NCBI GenBank assembly: GCA_015501605.1
Contig: JADNRZ010000009.1
Location: forward strand, 806,001 to 870,000
Origin: Panaeolus papilionaceus
Lineage: Eukaryota > Basidiomycota > Agaricomycetes > Agaricales
Direction: 5' to 3'
DNA: 64,000 bases
In this document: positions 22,293-33,075 of the stretch, piece after piece
Layout: each line of letters starts with the position of its first letter
How positions within the stretch are numbered: position 1 is the first letter of the stretch
Made by a program: the position numbers and the translations under genes
The notes under the pieces: generated by a model
The model's input: only the letters and a program-made list of their open reading frames with translations
Told to the model about the DNA's origin: nothing
The model's database searches: none

Positions 22293-24609
22293 CTAAGTCG
22301 ACAAACTGGCACAACCCACATCCACTTTCAAGTCAATATCAGAAACCGGCCACCAGCTTTCTTTCCTGATTTCCTCCGTCCAGAACTTAACTGTAACCTG
22401 ATATCGCCCCAATGATTGTTCGTCGGGAATTCGAACCGTCGTTTGGTTCGCTAGTTGAGGTAAAAGCTGACCGTCTTTTCGCCAGATTACAGTATATGCC
22501 TCGCCAGGGAAGGAAGCACTATGGTCCGCTTGTGCCCGTAAATGGGCAACCGGAATCAAACCGAGGCGCAATTCCCTGTTCCAGGACTGCGAGGAAGAGT
22601 CCCAGGCGCAGGTTGAGTTAAGGTTGTCGATCAAGCTGATTTTGCTCAGAAGAGAGCGCCATAATCCTTCGATGCACACTTTGCAGAAGTTTGGGGTTGT
22701 CACCGTTCGCATCAGACAATCGTCGTTTGTCGGTCTGTAACTCGTTTTATTGGTCTCTGAGTATCTGTGAAGTAAATCAACGGATGGCCGTAAATATTGA
22801 GAACAAGGTGGGACAACGATATCTGGGTACTAACGTAGGATAGAGGCTGTAGAATCCTGGTTTCGAGATAAATCTGTAACAAATTTAGCAAGCAAAACGA
22901 AATGATTTGCGGATCCACCAACTCAGCCTCGTTTCCAAACTCAATGATTTCTGTGCTGCATAGTTGAGCAACGCCCTCTCTTCCCACGTTCAAAAGGGTG
23001 AATCCAAGCTCATGAACTCCACCTGTCAACGGCTCTTCAAAGTGGAGGTCGTAGTGCCACCTATCAAGCCCCAGTCCGGCTTTGGGACGCCAATGCAAAT
23101 CCTTTCCGTCAAGCGTGACGCGTAGATCAGTTGATTCGGGTATACCTGAAAGAGAGAATTTGACAAGGTATCGCGAGTATGTACCTGCAGAGGTGAATTT
23201 GACCGCCCAGGGTGTTGTCGTGTTCAGCATGGTCCATGGGTAAGCCTGCATTGGCATGACGGAGCGTTCAATGTGGGGTTTTGATCCATCTAACCTTGAC
23301 GGATCCGAGAGCCACTGCTTCCAAGGCACGTCCTGAAGGGAGTCTTGGGGGTCGTGAGCTGCGTTCACCCCAAAGTATGCGAAACCTCCATCGTATTCTT
23401 CGCCGACTTCGATAATGGAGTGCCCAAGCTCGTGGCGAAGGACAAGTGGACCATTAAGAATGGAAGAAGTGACAACCCTATCGTAAAAATGTCAGTTTTG
23501 TTATCAAGACAACGAGGGAAAGAGGGCAGGGCCGGTGTTGGTTTTCAGCAAGGGAGTCGTAACTTACGTGAAATCTCCTCCGAGTCCTGTTTGTCAAATA
23601 TTTTTGAGTTTCATCCATTGATCCCCACTTAAATTACATTAAGCGTACCTCCATAAAGGGGATCGTTACCTACGTACAAAACAAAATCGCAACGAGTTAA
23701 AATGTGCATGTCGTTGACAGCTGAAACAGTGAAAAACATACCCAGTAGGATGGGATAATTGCACCTGTCTCCCAAGGCATCACAGGCCGCTCGAGCAACT
23801 TCGGGTTTGCCGTAGTAGACACCACGAAGCTCGGTGCCGTCCCTGTACAACTCAAAAGGCGTGCTGCGCGAAAAGGAATTCGTGACATATTCAAAACATA
23901 TGACGAAAGTTAAGAAAATACTAACTCCTTGGGCACACCGTGCGTCCCGATTCCACTCTGGGTTCATACACCGGAAATCCAAGTCAGCCCCGGATTCCTC
24001 ATGTGCACAGGATCTGCAATTTACCTCATCGCTCGGGGTGAAAGCCGCCCAGAAGTTGAGAAGTGGCTGTACTGTGTAGAAAGTTTGGTTCTTGGACACA
24101 TCTTCGGCGAGACGCTTAGCGTCGTTGAAGAATTTTTCGCGCTCTGACTGAACATCTGACTCATAGAAAATTAAATAGACACGATAAGAACACAAAGAAT
24201 ATGGTCCAATGACTACATGAAGCGAAAACACTCACATCCGTCCGAAAAAAACACAAGGTCGACTCTGTTCGACGAAGGGCCAGATACTAACAACGGAAGC
24301 ACTTCAAGAGGTGGGCTAATGGGTGAATAGCCTACGTCCCATCCCAACGGGGTTTGATTGCTTTCCCCAGACGGTGGTTTAGTGTGGCGGGTTTCAGAGA
24401 AATGCCTATCAGTCGCCAGACAAGCAGTTCCACATTTCTGAGCATCGGTCTTAGGAGCGTCCAGAGCCGTTGCAATAGATACATTGTAGGCTGTGAAGTA
24501 TGTCATTTTTTCAGATTCTTTCCTGTCGCTCGTATTGTGAATGATGTTCGAACCCGTAGAACATACCTATCGTAGCAGCGACTACAACGGATCGAATGGC
24601 CCAGATCAT
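22293..24609 (-). CDS. Secreted zinc metallopeptidase, family M64 (IgA-peptidase type)
   Basis: Read on the minus strand from ATG 24607-24609. The start MIWAIRSVVVAATI joined to AYNVSIATAL forms a signal peptide; the first intron lies within it. An N-terminal domain follows (YESDVQSEREKFFNDAKRLA, FYTVQPLLNFWAAFTPSDEV), as in M64 precursors. The catalytic centre at about 23390-23450 reads RHELGHSIIEVGEEYDGG: two zinc-binding His around the catalytic Glu, then the Gly-Glu-Glu-Tyr typical of M64. The C-terminal part (22293-23340) is beta-rich. It includes WTMLNTTTPWAVKF, VKFSLSGIPESTDLRVTLDG and ELGFTLLNVGREGVAQLC, a likely carbohydrate- or substrate-binding domain. About six introns are needed. 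The bacterial founder cleaves IgA; the fungal members are secreted proteases of unknown substrate. It shares a 982-base divergent promoter region with the L1-domain gene. Confidence 0.85.
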
Positions 24610-25591
24610 TGTGACGCCTGGTTCACAGATTTCGTTTAAATGCGGAGATGGTCAGTAAGTGGTTGTGGTGGTCAAGTCGTGAGCAATGAATAAAGAACGA
24701 CATCTGTGATAAGGTGTGTGTGTGTGCGAAGGAAGAAGTGCGAACAATAAATTAATGACAGGGTTGGTAGCAGGAGCGGTCCGGGTGCTCTCCGGTTTGA
24801 CAGTTTGGCTCAAGACAAGAAACAGTCAGGAAATTATTAGTATTATGGTCCTGGTACTAGCATGTTGTTTCGAATGTTGATTTTTCTGCAAGGAATGTCT
24901 GCAGTCAATCCTTGCTTGCCCTACAGATTTTGAATACACTCCGTCGTTTTGTGATATATCCCTGGTCACCTGAGCACATTGCTATCATTCACTGTTAGTT
25001 AATCGAGAAGTTGTTGGTGGATTAACCTGTGGTGATGGCAAGGATATCATCACTTGTGGTATCTCCAACTTGGCCATGGAGCTGCTCCGACCGGGCTGAA
25101 ATCCGCTAGATCGTCAACTCCGGAATTTGAAAAGCACTGAGCGTTGCAGCGTCTTGATACCCAGTGTGTAAGTATGACGACGCCCAATGTCCTGAGTAAA
25201 CGGAACACCGTGCTGCCATTAAATCATCGAAACACAACAACCAGTTAATCGATGAGATTTAAAGCAAGACATCGGAGTTGTTGCATCAAGCAAGGATATA
25301 AGGAGGATGATTTGTTCCTACAAATAAGATTTAAGCACTTTAAGATAAATTTTTTCATTAACTGAAATCTGAAGTCGATTGAGGTGATCTTTTCAATTCA
25401 ACTGTTCACCAAGTTAATTGAATCGAGTCGTCGGTCGTTGGTCAAAAGGGTTCACTCTTTTGTGTTGATCTAGGTCTGGACCGTTCTTTCTCCAGACAAA
25501 CACTTACAAATACAGATTTTCAGAGTTGCTGAATTCTTTCGACAAAGATTTGAAGTTGTAATAAAAGCAATCCAATCCATTCTCCTTCACC
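24610..25591. other. Divergent promoter region
   Basis: Lies between the starts of the M64 peptidase (-) and the ribosomal-L1-domain gene (+). No coding signs. A short TG microsatellite lies at about 24714-24725. No TATA box close to either ATG was evident. Confidence 0.45.
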
Positions 25592-27224
25592 ATGTCCAAA
25601 GGCGATGTCCTAATAGACTCTCATGTCTCGCTGAACCAGTGTAAGAAGGCTGTTGAAGCACTTCACTCACATCAAACCAAAAAGAAGGAGAAATTCGAGG
25701 AGAACCAGATCCTTCCTGCAAAAGAGCAGCACGTTTGGCTTAATGTTACAGTCAAGAAGTTGTCACCGGAGCACAAGCTCAAACCCGTCAAAATGTGAGC
25801 AAATTGTTATCACTGGTAACCAGGATATTGATGATGTGTTTGACAATCTAGTCCTATCGTGCACCCTCTGGTCGATCCCCGAACCGAATCGGTTTGCTTA
25901 ATTACAAAAGATCCTCAGCGACAGTACAAGGACCTACTGGAGGCCCATAGCATTAAATTCATTTCAAGAGTTGTCGGCCTGGAGAAACTCAAAGGAAAAT
26001 TCAAGCCATACGATGCTCGTCGGGCGCTGCTTAAGGAAAATGGGCTTTTCTTGGCCGATGAGCGCGTTATTCCTTTGCTACCCAAGCTTTTAGGATCGAA
26101 ATGGTTCGAGGCCAAAAAGTGAGTACGGGTATCTATTATTGCTTAATGACGACTAACAGATTATAGGCAACCGATTCCTGTCTGCCTGACTCGTAAAGAT
26201 CTGAAGGGCGAACTGGAGCGTGCCATTTCTGCTACTTATATGAATCAAAACCGAGGCACATGCACGTACGTTGGACATGTTTGTATCATTATACCAAGTC
26301 TGACTGGTTTCATACCTCTACAGAGCTATTAAAGTTGGCAAACTATCACACACTGCCTCTCAGATCATCGACAACATCAAAGCTGCCCTACCAGCCATCG
26401 CTAAAGCTGTTAGAGGTGGATGGGAAAACATCCAGAGCTTGCACATCAAGACGAATTCCAGCGTTAGCTTACCTATTTGGACATGCTCTCTTGACGATTC
26501 AGAAGGCGGACGGTGGAATGGCTTGCAGCTGGAGGAAGGCGAGGAAATGGATATCATCGAGGAGTCTGAGGAGGAGGTTGAAGACCAAAAGGCTGCAAAA
26601 GCGTCTGTAAAGGGCAAAAAGCGACCTACTAGTTCCGATGACGAAGAGGAGGAGGAAGAGAAGCCTAGGAAAAAGGCAAAGAGTGTCGTCAGTAAGGAAA
26701 CTTCAACAGACTCCTCCAAGGCATCAAAGTCCAAAACGACGGTAGACGCTACGCCTTCAACGCAACCAAAAAAGTCAAAAGGAGATGCAGTCCCAACATC
26801 AACAAGCAAACCCTCTTCTGACAAAGAGGACCCTCAGTCGAAGAAATCCAAAAAGCAAAAGGATTCCGCTTCAGTCGTTGTTGATAGCGTCCCTCCAGTC
26901 GAATCCCAGAAGAAGAAAAAGGGAACCAAGGCTGCGCCTTCACTATCTATGCCTGTGGTCGAGGCCCCATCGAAAAAATCCAAGGTAACCAAGTCCGATG
27001 CACCACCAACAGCAGTCGCAGCACCAGCGGCAGATAAAAGCAAGACGGAAAAGAAAACGGAGGTTGCCGATACACCTACGTCAAATAAAACCTCCATAAC
27101 GAAGGAAGAGCTGAAACAAAAGCGCACAGGTACCATCGAGAAGAAGAAGGAACTCGTGACGAAGTCCAAGAGCACGAAAAGGGCGAAAAATGCCGTGTTG
27201 GGCAAGAAGCCTGGTCAGGATTGA
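25592..27224 (+). CDS. Ribosomal-L1-domain nucleolar protein (Utp30/Cic1/RSL1D1 group)
   Basis: Exons of about 25592-25795, 25853-26119, 26167-26263 and 26327-27224. The first 260 residues form an L1-type two-lobed domain: DSHVSLNQCKKAVEALHSH, VWLNVTVKKLSPEHKLKPVK, VCLITKDPQRQYKDLLEAH, LFLADERVIPLLPKLLGSKW, KQPIPVCLTRKDLKGELERA, GTCTAIKVG and ENIQSLHIKTNSSVSLPIW. The remainder (about 26540-27224) is a Lys/Ser/Glu-rich tail with many KKSK and KKAK runs. Such tails serve nuclear and nucleolar targeting and pre-rRNA binding. Relatives join the small-subunit processome (Utp30) or pre-60S particles (Cic1). The long tail resembles RSL1D1/Cic1 more than the short Utp30, but I cannot decide between them from sequence alone. 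The protein is not L1 of the ribosome itself, which lacks this tail. Confidence 0.85.
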
Positions 27225-27702
27225 TTCTGTTGCATGTTGTATGTTTGTATGATTTGTATGTCTTGCGAGATCAGAATGTTATGATGCATTGTGTCTTCGT
27301 AATAGATTCCGTTGGTCATCCTCTGAAGTATTTTTGCTCGAGTTATAAATCATCTTTGGTTACACTCAGAATCATTACCTTGAGACCAGGGTGGAATCCC
27401 AAGGTCAAACCGGGACCGGTTAATATCCACCCGGTTAATGTTCACGTGTTCACAATTTAACGCATCCATCTTGTGCGGAGACCATGCTCTTGTTTTTACC
27501 TCCTGGGGCAAAGTGGACTTTACTCAGCACAGCGCACAGCTCTCGACAAATCTATTCTCCAGTCATTCGCTGATTCTGGCTTGTTATCATATCAATCTTC
27601 TGCGGCAAGTGTCAAGGTCGGCAACTTGTGCGGAACACATACACTGAATCCACTCACTTGCTTGAATTATACCCAACTGTACCATTGCGAACTGTCAAAA
27701 CT
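27225..27702. other. Intergenic, no gene seen
   Basis: The 3'UTR of the L1-domain gene and the promoter of the hydrolase. A small region at 27404-27445 is rich in repeated GGTTAAT/CCGGTTAA words. No coding signs. Confidence 0.4.
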
Positions 27703-29548
27703 ATGTCAGTGGAAAGTCGCCTGTCAACAAAGCTGTTCATACCGCATCCCCAAGAGCAGGGATGCAACATTGTCGGGATTCTAGAGCAGCTGACGCCGAG
27801 TCAACCAACCCAAGGTCGGAAAATTGCACTGGTGCGCATCTTCTGCGTTCCTTCGTTGCATTTGATGTCATCATCTAACCCATTGATAACCATATATCCC
27901 TCCTTAACCTGCCTTTCCGCACCCTGATATACTCTCTGACTCGATTGTTTCAACAAATGACTACATACGTATCATTCGTATGGTGGCATTCTGTGTGCGC
28001 ACGACACCCTTGAATGGAACTTATCCAATTTTATCCACTGGTTTGCATATGTGATGCAGATATTGCACGGCACTATGGGGTCAGGATTGTTTCTTTGGTT
28101 GGATGTAGCACAAGATGCAGTTTCCTTAAAAAAAAGTTATTCACACAGGCACAAAGACTATCTCTTTCAGAAGCGTTTAGCTCTCAAATTACCCTTAGAC
28201 TCTTTCAGATTTGACTTCCGGTGAGCAGCCTCTCTTTTAGTCAAGTTTAAAGTAAAGACCACGTTGCTGCTGCCTTGACAAATTTAGATCTATGATCTAT
28301 TTTTGCCATACCTGTACCTTATTCTCTTTTTGTGCGTCATGCTGTAAAAGGCTCCTGTTGCTTGGCCCTTTGAGCATGGCACTGGTGCACTGCTCTATGT
28401 TGGTCTGCCAGCGATTTTGATGACGTTCATATCATGATTCGTCAGATCATAACTCCGTCGACGTGTACTAAATCGTGTTTCATCATAGTGGAAATCACGA
28501 AACGGGTGGCACATGGAAGCAGGGGGCATTGCAAAATGATTTGGTCGACTTGCAGGTTGTCGTTGACTTTCTGAAGAAGACTTATGGCTATGCCATCGAG
28601 TTGGTCGTTGGGCACTCACGGGGTGCAATCGTTGCGTTTCGATGGCTTGCCTCGACAGAAGATGGAAGGAACGCTGGAGCTTTTGTGAACGCCTCTGGCC
28701 GATATAGGATGGCAGTACGTGTATCCTATTTTCTTGAATCTCAGAATCAGAATCTTATGCTACTTGCTCTTGCATCTTTTGCTTCTTTAACGTCAAACCA
28801 AACGTCTAGAAAATTTGGGGTATGCAACATGACTTTAATTACCGCCCTTCACTGATTCCTTTGTTCCACTTATTGTGAACCCTTCACCACAGAGTCCCCT
28901 GCTGGTAAAATCTGGAAAGAATCCTTCGCGAAGCAAGGTCATCATACCTGGACGGTCACTGTTGCCCGCAAAGAGTTGACAGCACGGATTGCACCTCAAG
29001 ATCTAGAGGAATTCACTAGCTGGGATCCGTCCTTCGTCTGGGATCAATTTCCAGCCACCACCGACGTACTATCGTTGCACGGCCTGGCAGACACTACTGT
29101 ACCACCGTAAGTTCATTCCTCCCTACACCTCATCTCACTTCGGACTCAAATAATTGAAATTCAAACGTGGCACCTTTGTTCCGTCGTCCTCTCCTTCGAT
29201 GCCCGTTCGGTTGCTGTTGACTATATGCCCTGCTAATCACCATCTCCGATCTGCTTTATTGTGCTGTCTGCATGTTTCGCTGGGGCCGAATCTAACGTCG
29301 ATCCCAGATATGACGCGCTAATCTACGCTAGTGCTCTCGGAACTCGCTCCCCCGGAACGCATACTCTGCACTTGATGGAGGATGCGGACCATAACTTCAC
29401 GGGCAAGCAGGACGATGTGGTGTCTATTATACTACAATGGTGGGACCTTCGACAACGCGCGAAAGCCGAAGGCGCAGAGGGAAAAGCGAGCATGATCTTA
29501 AAATCTGGTGTATGGGTACCGGGGATGGGTGCAAAGGGGAAGCTTTGA
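27703..29548 (+). CDS. Alpha/beta hydrolase, serine-aminopeptidase-like
   Basis: About seven exons, starting MSVESRLSTKLFIPHP at 27703. The oxyanion-hole region is ILHGTMGHKDYLFQKRLA. The block SFRFDFRGNHETGGTWKQGA is typical of this fungal family. The nucleophile elbow is VVGHSRGAIVAF (Ser in G-H-S-R-G). The acid is in LSLHGLADTTVPP and the base His in MEDADHNFTGKQDD, so the triad Ser-Asp-His is complete. Two exons are tiny: 28060-28079 (20 bases, ILHGTMG) and 28810-28819 (10 bases), both needed to keep frame and family similarity. There is no signal peptide, so a cytosolic esterase, thioesterase or peptidase-like hydrolase is expected. The natural substrate is unknown. The stop is at 29546-29548; the last 25 residues are a poorly conserved tail. 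Confidence 0.8.
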
Positions 29549-31739
29549 TCCATCTACAGACTGCGTAAGGGGAACGATAATTATGTCTAGATCTTCAACT
29601 GTATCGGTGTTGGTATATCTGCTACATTTCCAATGACAAATCTAATATTCAAAGGATGTAACAAAAGTACATAGATCCTGAAATACCGGAATGGAAATGA
29701 GGCGTGGTAGGTATGTATATCAGTCTCTAAAGCACCCGGTGACTTTAGCCATCGGAGGATTTTGCAACACCCGTAGTTGACCGTGGCAGCATTAGTTGAT
29801 GTGTTCTATTTTTAGATCCTGTAACTCTATCTTCGTTCTGCTTTCACCCTGCACATAAACCGATTCGTTGTATTTTTAGTTCTCGGTAGGCATCCCAGAT
29901 AATATTTTTTTTGGAGTTTGATTCCATTAATTATCGCTCTAATTTATCTGATGCGCCAGCTTTACCCGTAGCCCATACTCGATTACTATCTATGGTCACG
30001 GTTCCCGAGCTCAAGGGCAACGCTCAAAGTTGAGCGCCAGAATGCGATCCGACAAAGCAAGTTGTGCCCCATACGTTTTTATTACTACAATGGTATACTA
30101 AGCAACGCTTCGACAATGCGATGAATAATGACTTCCGCTGGCAGCCGTGATACGCACTTTGGAGTTCTATTGCGTGCACAGTCAGCGCTTGTGTCTCATG
30201 ATAGGCAAACTTAGACGGCATCTCAGCTGCGGCCCAGCCTGACTCATTCCTTCTGCATCTTCCCCACCAAACTTTTCTTTTGTTGTACACCGCCCCTGTA
30301 GGTTGCGTGTACGGTTCTGAGGCAGGGCACCCCTTTCTCCTCCGATTTATGGGTCCAGGGGCGGTTTGCTTCTCACCTCATACGAGTCCGACTCTAACCC
30401 ATGTGCTCAGAAAACGCATGCTGTACATCGTTATACGTTCGGGATACCTGCTTGATAGCAGATAAGCCACATAAATTGATACATATCCTGTGATGAGGGT
30501 GTTGTGGAATGCAGTCAGCGCAGTTGCGTGAAAATTGTGGTTCAGAGTAGAATAAGGAAGTATCAAAGATTCAATGTTATGCATTTCCAGCTGGAGTGAT
30601 ATTATGATGGCCGCATGAGGACCGCACAAGTCATCACTTCAAAACAAATCCAGCCCATTGAACGCTATGATTCCGCAGTTGCTTACACGTCCTATCTTTC
30701 CTTTTCCTTTTGTCAAAAATATTTTCAGACATTTAAGACCTTTCTAGCTTGGGAACACTCGACGAAGCGATCATAGTGCTAAGAGTTTCTTGAGTCTTTT
30801 CTTCTCTATGTAATTTGACAGCGCCGTCGGTTCTGTAACATGTTTCGAAGGTTCAATATCAATATCAATGGCATGCTTCCCCAGATACACTGTATATATA
30901 ATTTCCCAGTCCGCTCTCATCAGAAAAATGGGAATAATTGCAATGTATTTGTACATTGTCAAAATTGTAACATATAACAATGAATAGGATACTAAATCGA
31001 TGGTAATGATGGCGGAAAGGATACAGCGAGTAATAATTAATAGCAAGTAATGTAGCCTACAATCAAAGCAGTACTAAGACAAGTAGGTAATATGAAGATA
31101 CAGCGAATGAAATAAATAAGAGCGGTGAAATGCTCGCAAAACAGTACTGTGGTCAAATAGATAAAGATATATGTGAGAGTCGGGGATGTGAATGGTGGGA
31201 TGCCAGAGGGATATGGAAATGCGAATAAAAACAGAGAGAGCATAGAGAAAACGGAAAAGTAATATGGCTACAGTGGTTGATGATGAATGGAAATCTGTCC
31301 ATGTCGGCAAATTGCGTCTAGAAGTCCGTGGTTGTTACCAATAAGAAATAAATGTACACCCTCCACTCTTCCTCCTGCTTTGGCCTCGGGCCTCAAGCTC
31401 CAACCTTCCGTCGACGTCCACTTCGATAATCCAAACATGCTCTACGTCCTTCTTTCTCGAATAACATTAGGCTCTTTGCTCCAAAGCCACGGGAATAAGC
31501 TAGGCCAGTCGACTGATTAATAGTGCTCATATGGTAGTGGTGAATGCCTGCAAGGCGAAGTACCGCGGAACGAATAAATAGGGTGTCCGAAGCGGTATAT
31601 GATGGGATATGGTGGTAGTTTGGAATGTATGGTGACTGCGGTCGTTTGATGAATGTAGTGACCCATTGGTGTCTTGGATGACGCGTATGATGGTGATGGT
31701 AGGTGTAATAGGCCAATGGGAGATTGTATTGTAGGCAGT
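29549..31739. other. Gene-poor region, left part
   Basis: No gene recognised over 2.2 kb. The part from about 30640 to 31270 is AT-rich and gives hydrophobic-looking frames on the minus strand (30771-31046, 31037-31310) with no family motifs. If the small ORF at 31740-31838 is real, part of this may be its 3'UTR. Confidence 0.4.
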
Positions 31740-31838
31740 TTAGAAGAAGACTGCGCCAGTAGACGATGCACCACCCTTGACAGTTGTCGATGAGCTTGAA
31801 CCCTTGGAACCGTTACCAGAGTTAGATTGTGAACTCAT
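31740..31838 (-). CDS. Candidate 32-residue protein
   Basis: A short minus-strand ORF starting MSSQSNSGNGSKG and ending ASSTGAVFF. It is almost entirely Ser, Gly, Asn and Thr apart from the ending, so it is probably disordered. It is not a pheromone precursor, because it lacks a CaaX box. In favour of a real gene: a TATAAAAA element at 31941-31948 lies about 105 bases upstream, with a C/T-rich tract between it and the ATG, as in strong fungal promoters. It is also the only promoter-like arrangement in a 7.6 kb gene desert. Against: the length is close to chance and I know no relative. It could instead be the last exon of a longer spliced gene. Treat as provisional. Confidence 0.35.
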   Translation of the reverse strand: MSSQSNSGNGSKGSSSSTTVKGGASSTGAVFF

Positions 31839-31940
31839 ATTGATGACTGTGGATGAGGTGTCAAGTAGATTGGTAGTTGAGATCGAAATATTCGAAAGGT
31901 TGGAAGGTAATGAGGAGTCATCGTCAGTAAATTGAGGTGG

Positions 31941-31948
31941 TTTTTATA
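31941..31948 (-). promoter_or_regulatory. TATA box for the 32-residue ORF
   Basis: On the minus strand it reads CTATAAAAACC, a strong TATA match. It is followed by C/T-rich sequence leading to the ATG at 31836-31838. Position and sequence fit a fungal core promoter; activity is inferred. Confidence 0.4.
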
Positions 31949-32970
31949 GAAAAGCTGGAAGAGTTTGAGATGACGGGTATTGACTCGAAGAGGAAAGAGG
32001 TTGAGGAACGGAACCGTTGATGGATAATGGAGAATCCAATCTCACGTTGAAGCAGTGAAGATTGCAATGGATCTTGATAGGATTGGATTGCGACAAGGAC
32101 TCGACGGTCAGGGGAAGATCACTAACCGTGTATCTCGTCGTAGGGTTTCAAAGAAACATGGAGTAATCCTAATTTCTCTTGTCGACCACCTGTTGTTCCT
32201 AACAATCGGCAAGTTATCTCAGCTCGACTTTCGCACCGCCCCCACTGTCCTACAACTCACCGTCACTCACGGAAAATGACTCGTTTTTTCTTTCGATTTT
32301 TCGATAATTTATTTCGATACTCTCTTTAGCCGCTGACCACGACATACACCGGTCTAAATCAACTACCGTCCCATGGTATTCCGTCAGAAATATTCCAAAA
32401 CAATTTAGCACCGCCTTTGGCGCCATTTCAGATTCTTTACTTCAAACATTAACTTATGATGTATGTTTCTCTTGAAAAACATCTATTTCCATTCGAATGA
32501 CCTCCTTCAATACCTTGGTTGATACATATGTTTATTCTGTAAATCCTCATGCAACTCTACGTTCGGCTATCGAAACCCTGACAAAATTCTTTTTTACTCG
32601 CGCATTCATCAAAAGAATCCATTTGATGCACTGCCGCAATTCGACTAAATTTCGTAGAGTAAAAGCCCATTCTCCATACTGGGATATGCCCATGAAGACC
32701 CTACACCTTCAACCGCGCCACCGTTCCAAATATCCTCTTGTTCTCTCGTTGCAACGCTCACCAAGGAATCCTCATCGCGCCCATATTTTCACCACGGTAA
32801 ACAATTGACACCGTGCCCACTCCACATATTTTTTTGGGATTCTGTTGAAGGCTTCTAACTCATAGTGTATTCATTTTCTAACGAGGTAACGCACCTGCAG
32901 GGCGCCTGTTGATGAAGTCTCTCGAAGGTAAATTATACGAGGCGGTGATACTTCTGCTTCAGACTATTAA

Positions 32971-33075
32971 GCCTGAGCTGATATCAACGTAATTTGGGCA
33001 TCGTTCATTGAGTTTTCCGCTCGACTGAGCCCCGGTACCAAGGTACTCTCAATTGAGAACGATGCTTATTCAGGC
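32971..33075. repeat. Imperfect inverted repeat (hairpin)
   Basis: The left arm GCATCGTTCATTGAG (32998-33012) pairs with the right arm CTCAATTGAGAACGATGC (33048-33065), leaving a three-base bulge. Outer arms GCCTGA (32971) and TTCAGGC (to 33075) are also complementary. The loop is about 35 bases. It could be a small non-autonomous element remnant or chance. Confidence 0.45.

Noticed and set aside
26360..27205. Ser/Phe-rich minus-strand ORFs opposite the L1-domain gene
   Set aside because: They mirror the Lys/Glu-rich codons of the real tail and carry no family motif.
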